A DNA stretch of 8,099 nt, taken from positions 1 through 8,099 of the forward strand of contig DATFPQ010000243.1 of the NCBI GenBank assembly GCA_035264765.1, written 5' to 3'. Below are positions 5,010-8,099 of the stretch, piece by piece (position 1 is the first letter of the stretch; every line of letters begins with the position of its first letter). The notes beneath the pieces were generated by a model. The model was not told the DNA's origin, ran no database searches, and saw only the letters and a list, made by a program, of their open reading frames with translations. A program made the translations under genes and the position numbers. The stretch is from DATFPQ01 sp035264765. GTDB lineage: Bacteria > Actinomycetota > Actinomycetes > Actinomycetales > Angustibacteraceae.

Positions 5010-6398
5010 TTACCCGCGGAGTTTCACGTCGTGCCAGCCGCCCGGCAGGTCATGCGCGAGCCCCGGCCCCCAGGTCTGGCGGTAGTACGGGTAGGGCCGA
5101 TCGGGCAGATCCAGGATCGGCTCGACGATCCGCCACTCCTCGTCGATGGTGTCCTCGCGTGCGAACCGGTGCAGCCGCCCGTCGAGCGCATCGTCCAGCA
5201 ACCGCTCGTACGCCTCCTGCCGGTGCCCGAGCGCGCGGTCGAAGTCCACGTTCAGATCGACCGGTGAGGTGATGGTCTGCGCTCCCGGGGACTTCGCCTG
5301 CACGGACAGGCTCACGCCGTCGTTGTGACCCAACCGGAACTTCACCAGGTTCGCCTGGGGCAGCATCTCGGCCTTCTCGGCGAACAACAGGCGGGGCGGT
5401 CGGCGGAGCTCGATCACGGCTTCGGTGGCCGCTCCCGGCATGTGCTTGCCCGCTCGCAGGTAGAACGGCACGCCCGCCCAGCGCCAGGACTCGATGAAGA
5501 GCCGGGTGGCGACGAAGGTCTCGGTGCGGGACTCCTCGACGACCCCGGCTTCGTCGAGGTAGCCGACGTACTGGCCGCGGATGGTGCTTGCCGAGTCCAG
5601 CGGCTGAACCTGGCGCAGGAGCTTCACCTCCTCGTCGCGGTATGCGTCCGCGTGGGTGGCGATGGGCGGTTCCATCGCCAGCAGCGCCAGGACCTGCAGG
5701 AGGTGGTTCTGGAGCACGTCGCGAATGGCGCCGACGCCGTCGTAGAAGCCGGCCCGACCCTCGGTGCCGAACGGCTCGGCGAGGGTGATCTGCACGCTGG
5801 CGACGTAGTTGCGGTTCCAGAACGGCTCGAGGAAGGCGTTGGCGAAGCGGAAGACCAACAGGCCCTCCACGGACTCCTTGCCGAGGTAGTGGTCGATCCG
5901 GAAGATGTCGCGCTGGGCGAAGGCCGCCGCCAAGCGTGAGTTGAGCTCTCGGGCCGATGCCCGGTCGCGTCCGAACGGCTTCTCGACGATGACTCGCCCG
6001 CGCTTGGCGAGCCCCACGTCGGCTAGCCCCTGCACGACCTGGGAGAAGACGGCGGGCGGGATGGCGAGGTAGAAGACGGGTCGTTCCGCGCCTTCCAGGC
6101 GTTGGGCGAGCTGCTGGTACGTGGCCGGGTCGCCGTAGTCCCCGACCACCATGCTCAGCTGCCGGACGAGGCCGTCGAGTGCGGCCTTGTCGTCGTCGTC
6201 CGTGGGGGCCTCCACTGACGCGCGAGCGTGCGCCCGCAGGTGCTCGTCGTCCCAGTCCGAACGGGCCACCCCCACCACCGGGATGTCCAGCCGTCCGGCG
6301 CGGGAGAGCTCATAGAGCGCCGGTATCAGCTTCTTGCGGACGAGGTCACCGGACGCCCCGAACAGGACGATGGCGTCTCCGCGCTGCTCGGTCGTCAC
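5010..6398 (-). CDS. zwf: Glucose-6-phosphate dehydrogenase
   Basis: A 462-residue enzyme that oxidises glucose 6-phosphate to 6-phosphogluconolactone with reduction of NADP+, the entry step of the oxidative pentose phosphate pathway. The Rossmann motif is at 14-23 (GASGDLVRKK), EKPFG at 139-143, and the active-site signature RIDHYLGKE at 167-175 (His170, Lys174). The catalytic His of the QNHLLQ motif is His232. The C-terminus has EEWRIVEPIL (420-429) and WGP near 443. Length is slightly short for the family (about 460-510) with no gap in conserved blocks. GTG 6398 is chosen because it starts 13 residues before the Rossmann glycine; an ATG at 6488 would add 30 residues of poor sequence and overlap the nuclease start. 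None of the usual partners (opcA, gnd, tal, pgl) is adjacent, so this may be a second, isolated zwf paralogue. It converges on the phosphatase gene with a 19-base gap. Confidence 0.95.
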   Translation of the reverse strand: MTTEQRGDAIVLFGASGDLVRKKLIPALYELSRAGRLDIPVVGVARSDWDDEHLRAHARASVEAPTDDDDKAALDGLVRQLSMVVGDYGDPATYQQLAQRLEGAERPVFYLAIPPAVFSQVVQGLADVGLAKRGRVIVEKPFGRDRASARELNSRLAAAFAQRDIFRIDHYLGKESVEGLLVFRFANAFLEPFWNRNYVASVQITLAEPFGTEGRAGFYDGVGAIRDVLQNHLLQVLALLAMEPPIATHADAYRDEEVKLLRQVQPLDSASTIRGQYVGYLDEAGVVEESRTETFVATRLFIESWRWAGVPFYLRAGKHMPGAATEAVIELRRPPRLLFAEKAEMLPQANLVKFRLGHNDGVSLSVQAKSPGAQTITSPVDLNVDFDRALGHRQEAYERLLDDALDGRLHRFAREDTIDEEWRIVEPILDLPDRPYPYYRQTWGPGLAHDLPGGWHDVKLRG

Positions 6399-6405
6399 AA
6401 GGGCA

Positions 6406-6411
6406 AGTATG
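6406..6411 (-). promoter_or_regulatory. Candidate -10 element of zwf (CATACT)
   Basis: On the minus strand CATACT lies 7 bases before the GTG at 6398, keeping the A2 and T6 of the -10 consensus. A GGAGG also exists upstream but 13 bases from the GTG, longer than a normal Shine-Dalgarno spacer. Leaderless initiation is therefore a fair alternative. It shares a 70-bp divergent region with the nuclease promoter. Confidence 0.4.
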
Positions 6412-6455
6412 CCTCCCGGACCTGCCGCTACGGGCGGACCGTCGGAGGCCGCACC

Positions 6456-6461
6456 TACAGT
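6456..6461 (+). promoter_or_regulatory. Candidate -10 element (TACAGT) of the nuclease gene
   Basis: TACAGT is a full TANNNT match and is followed by 7 bases and the ATG at 6469. No Shine-Dalgarno sequence lies at proper distance (the GGAGG at 6444-6448 is about 20 bases away). This supports a leaderless transcript and also the choice of ATG 6469 over longer frames. Confidence 0.6.
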
Positions 6462-6468
6462 GGCGATC

Positions 6469-7395
6469 ATGAGCGAGCAGCCGGCCACAGCACCACGTAG
6501 CGTGCCCCCGCTGAGTGACCGTGCCGGCTACGACCCTGGGTTCCTCGGCGTGGCCGTCCCGCTACCGACCCGCCCGACCGGCGATGGGACGCCGGAGCTC
6601 GTGGTGCTCCCGTACACGCACTTCACCGTGCTGCTGGACACCTCCCGTCGACTGGCCGCAGCCACCGCGGTCGGCGTCGACGGCGCCTCCCTGATGGACC
6701 TGCCGCGTGAGGGGATCGACTGGGAGCTCGACCCACGTGTGTCCGCCGACGTCCAGACCGGTGAGGCGGTGTACGCGAACAACGACCTGGACCGCGGTCA
6801 CCTGGTCCGTCGCCGCGACCCGACGTGGGGCGCCACCGTCGAGGAGGCGGAGCAGGCGAACGAGGACACTTTCCACTACACCAACGCCGCGCCGCAGGCC
6901 GCCGCGTTCAACCAGGGAGAGAACCTCTGGGCGGGCCTGGAGGACTATCTGCTGGACAACGCGGCGACGTATGACCGTCGGCTCGTCGTCCTCACCGGAC
7001 CGGTCCTGTCCCCGAGCGACCCGTCCTACCGCGGCACGCAGATCCCGCTGCGGTTCTGGAAGGCGGCGGCCTTCCTCGACCCCGTCGCCTCGACGGCGGC
7101 CGCGCCGGTGCTCGCCGCAACGGGGTACGTGCTCGACCAGACGGCGCAGCTGCCCGACCTGCCCGCCCGGTACGCCGCCGCCGCGGCCGTCGACCAGCCG
7201 CCGCCATTGGGCCCCTACCGGACCTACCAGGTGCCGATCGCCGACATCGCGGCCCTGACCGGCCTCGACCTCGGCCCGCTCCCGGCGGTCGACCGCTACA
7301 CCCCGCCCCCTGCCGGTGGCCGCCGGCTGCCCTCGGCCGGATCCACCAGCCCGCGCTGGACGCGGCTGGAGTCGTACGCCGACCTGACGCTCTGA
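6469..7395 (+). CDS. DNA/RNA non-specific endonuclease (beta-beta-alpha-metal fold)
   Basis: A 308-residue nuclease of the NUC1/Serratia nuclease family, which cuts single- and double-stranded DNA and RNA using one bound metal ion. The catalytic motif is LDRGH at 107-111 (His111 as general base). The second block, YTNAAPQAAAFNQGENLW (137-154), matches the TPQ…LNQG…W pattern of the family, with Asn139 as probable metal ligand and Glu158 (GLEDYL) equivalent to the conserved glutamate. VVLTGPVL at 173-180 and IPLRFWKAA at 192-200 are the usual core strands. All catalytic positions are present. Unusually there is no signal peptide: the N-terminus (MSEQPATAPRSVPPLSDRAG) is polar, whereas characterised relatives are secreted or organellar. 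No inhibitor gene is adjacent. The start is supported by TACAGT 7 bases upstream. It converges on marR with a 7-base gap. Confidence 0.9.
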   Translation: MSEQPATAPRSVPPLSDRAGYDPGFLGVAVPLPTRPTGDGTPELVVLPYTHFTVLLDTSRRLAAATAVGVDGASLMDLPREGIDWELDPRVSADVQTGEAVYANNDLDRGHLVRRRDPTWGATVEEAEQANEDTFHYTNAAPQAAAFNQGENLWAGLEDYLLDNAATYDRRLVVLTGPVLSPSDPSYRGTQIPLRFWKAAAFLDPVASTAAAPVLAATGYVLDQTAQLPDLPARYAAAAAVDQPPPLGPYRTYQVPIADIAALTGLDLGPLPAVDRYTPPPAGGRRLPSAGSTSPRWTRLESYADLTL

Positions 7396-7402
7396 CACCT
7401 GT

Positions 7403-7894
7403 TCAGTCGCGCGGTCCTCGCTCAGGTTCCGGCCCGGATCCCAGTCGGTCGCGGTACCCGGGGTGGACGCCGGGCTTGAGCCCTTGCGCGTCCGCGATCC
7501 TGCGCAGAAGTCCGGCGAGCTGGTCGCGCTCCGCGGGGGTCAGGACGCTGGTCAGCTCCTGGTCGTGCTGACGGACGGCCTCGCGGACCTGCCCGAGCAG
7601 CTCCGTCGCGGACACCGAGAGGTGCAGGGCGTAGAGCCGGCGGTCGCCGGGGTCGCGTCGACGTTCCAGGACGCCGCGGTGCTCCAGAGCGTCGACGAGA
7701 GCGACGACCTTGCTGGGAACGACGCCCAGCTCGGTGGCAAGAGCCTGCTGGCTCAATCCGGGCTGCTGGGCCACCACGCGGAGCACCCCTACCTGCGCCG
7801 GGGTCAGCCCGAGCCCGGCCACCCGGTCGGCGAACCGGCCGGCCGCGTGCGCTCCGATCTGCGCGAGCAGGAACGCGACGCCGGACGGTCTCAC
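7403..7894 (-). CDS. MarR-family transcriptional regulator
   Basis: A 163-residue winged-helix regulator that binds DNA as a dimer and usually represses its own gene and a divergent neighbour. Residues 5-25 form the dimerisation helix. The helix-turn-helix is at about 47-72 (LSQQALATELGVVPSKVVALVDALE) and the wing at 78-92 (RRRDPGDRRLYALHL), with the conserved DPGDRR turn. Helices at about 96-137 complete the dimer interface. The C-terminal 25 residues (from about 139) are polar and probably disordered. No cysteine is present, so a Cys-based redox switch of the OhrR type is excluded. The start is GTG 7894, with CAGGCT (complement of 7901-7906) 6 bases upstream as possible -10. The divergent membrane-protein gene begins only 56 bases away, which makes it the most likely target. 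Confidence 0.9.
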   Translation of the reverse strand: MRPSGVAFLLAQIGAHAAGRFADRVAGLGLTPAQVGVLRVVAQQPGLSQQALATELGVVPSKVVALVDALEHRGVLERRRDPGDRRLYALHLSVSATELLGQVREAVRQHDQELTSVLTPAERDQLAGLLRRIADAQGLKPGVHPGYRDRLGSGPEPERGPRD

Positions 7895-7950
7895 GGGGTC
7901 AGCCTGCCACAGCCGTTCCCTTCGCGTACCGTTCGTGCTAAGAACAATGA
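7895..7950. promoter_or_regulatory. Divergent promoter region between marR and the membrane protein gene
   Basis: Only 56 bp separate the two starts, so both promoters overlap here. On the minus strand CAGGCT (7901-7906) is 6 bases before the marR GTG. On the plus strand TACCGT (7927-7932) is a TANNNT match 18 bases before the ATG at 7951, and TAAGAA (7939-7944) sits 6 bases before it but lacks the final T. GTTC (7931-7934) and GAAC (7942-7945) form a short dyad. Confidence 0.45.
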
Positions 7951-7980
7951 ATGCACGTCATGCATCGTCGGTCATCGTTC
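7942..7980. promoter_or_regulatory. Candidate MarR operator dyads
   Basis: Two inverted repeats overlap the start of the membrane-protein gene. ATGCA-N5-TGCAT occupies 7951-7965. Outside it, GAACAATGA (7942-7950) is the reverse complement of TCATCGTTC (7972-7980) with one mismatch. A 15-bp dyad with 5-bp arms next to a marR gene is the kind of site MarR dimers bind, and occupancy here would block the divergent gene. The two dyads have different centres (7958 and 7961), so at most one is likely the true operator. Confidence 0.35.
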
Positions 7981-8099
7981 CCAGACGCTTGGGCGTACCG
8001 ACTCGCGGCCGGGCTCCTTGCGGTAGGGGTCGCCCACATGGGGCTGCAGCTCCTGGTCGGCGGGCCATGGACGGGCCCGGTGTCATGGCGCAAACCGAC
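7951..8099 (+). CDS. Membrane protein, partial (N-terminus only)
   Basis: The frame from ATG 7951 is open to the right edge, giving 49 complete codons. A TGA immediately upstream (7948-7950) in the same frame limits the start to ATG 7951 or ATG 7960 (Met4). The first 15 residues are polar and basic. Residues 16-36 (YRLAAGLLAVGVAHMGLQLL) form a transmembrane helix, followed by GGPWTGPVSWRKP at 37-49. The GGPW-GPVSWRKP segment resembles the start of a recurrent actinobacterial multi-helix membrane family that I know only as hypothetical, so the function is unknown. Third codon positions are mostly G or C, supporting a real gene. It is divergent from marR and is its probable regulatory target. 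Confidence 0.7.
   Translation, partial: MHVMHRRSSFPDAWAYRLAAGLLAVGVAHMGLQLLVGGPWTGPVSWRKP

Noticed and set aside
3931..5085. Second plus-strand frame within the phosphatase gene
   Set aside because: Out of frame with the PP2C motifs; the product is Arg/Gly/Pro-rich and lacks hydrophobic cores.
6334..6468. Longer nuclease form from ATG 6334
   Set aside because: Would overlap zwf by 65 bases, adds no signal peptide, and the TACAGT element supports ATG 6469.
6399..6488. N-terminal extension of zwf to the ATG at 6488
   Set aside because: Adds 30 Gly/Ala-rich residues not typical of the family and overlaps the nuclease start and its candidate promoter.
6562..7398. Minus-strand open frame opposite the nuclease
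   Set aside because: The plus strand holds all nuclease motifs; the reverse product is Arg/Gly/Val-rich noise.

Overview
The window is GC-rich DNA (well above 65% by eye) with strongly G/C-ending codons, GTG starts, tightly packed genes on both strands and actinobacterial gene types (a Tat-exported lipoprotein, a membrane-anchored SpoIIE-type phosphatase, MarR and HTH_17 regulators, zwf). It most likely comes from an actinomycete chromosome. The genus cannot be fixed from the sequence alone. I see no tRNA, rRNA, CRISPR array, insertion sequence or prophage module.

Layout, left to right. The first 135 bases carry a coding-like signal that cannot be assigned to a gene. A Tat-exported, lipobox-bearing metallo-beta-lactamase-fold hydrolase follows (145-900, +). 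It converges on a 53-residue acidic protein of unknown role (931-1092, -), and a 15-bp tandem repeat sits in the 30-bp gap. Divergent to the acidic gene is chaA, a Ca2+/H+-type antiporter (1265-2365, +), then a TfoX N-terminal-domain protein (2417-2749, +). A 242-bp non-coding leader precedes a small secreted protein of unknown function (2992-3555, +), which ends at a near-perfect 14-bp hairpin (3569-3601 area). Next is a two-gene unit: a 65-residue MerR/AlpA-like helix-turn-helix protein (3636-3833, +) and, 14 bases on, a four-helix membrane SpoIIE/PP2C phosphatase (3848-4990, +). This converges on zwf, glucose-6-phosphate dehydrogenase (5010-6398, -). Divergent to zwf is a DNA/RNA non-specific endonuclease without a signal peptide (6469-7395, +), converging on a MarR regulator (7403-7894, -). 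A membrane protein starting at 7951 (+), divergent to marR, runs off the right edge.

The genes do not form one pathway. The recognisable links are the HTH-phosphatase pair (possible signalling operon), the marR/membrane-protein divergent pair (probable regulator and target, with dyad symmetry at the start of the target gene) and the zwf/nuclease divergent promoter region. A general theme is ion, redox and stress housekeeping.

The most notable pattern is in the starts. Genes fall into two classes: three have a clear Shine-Dalgarno sequence (acidic protein, TfoX-like, secreted protein), while six have a TANNNT or CANNNT hexamer 6-7 bases before the start codon, as expected for leaderless transcripts. 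No clearly novel multi-gene system is visible. The HTH-phosphatase pair, the unexported nuclease and the two unassigned small proteins are the best leads.
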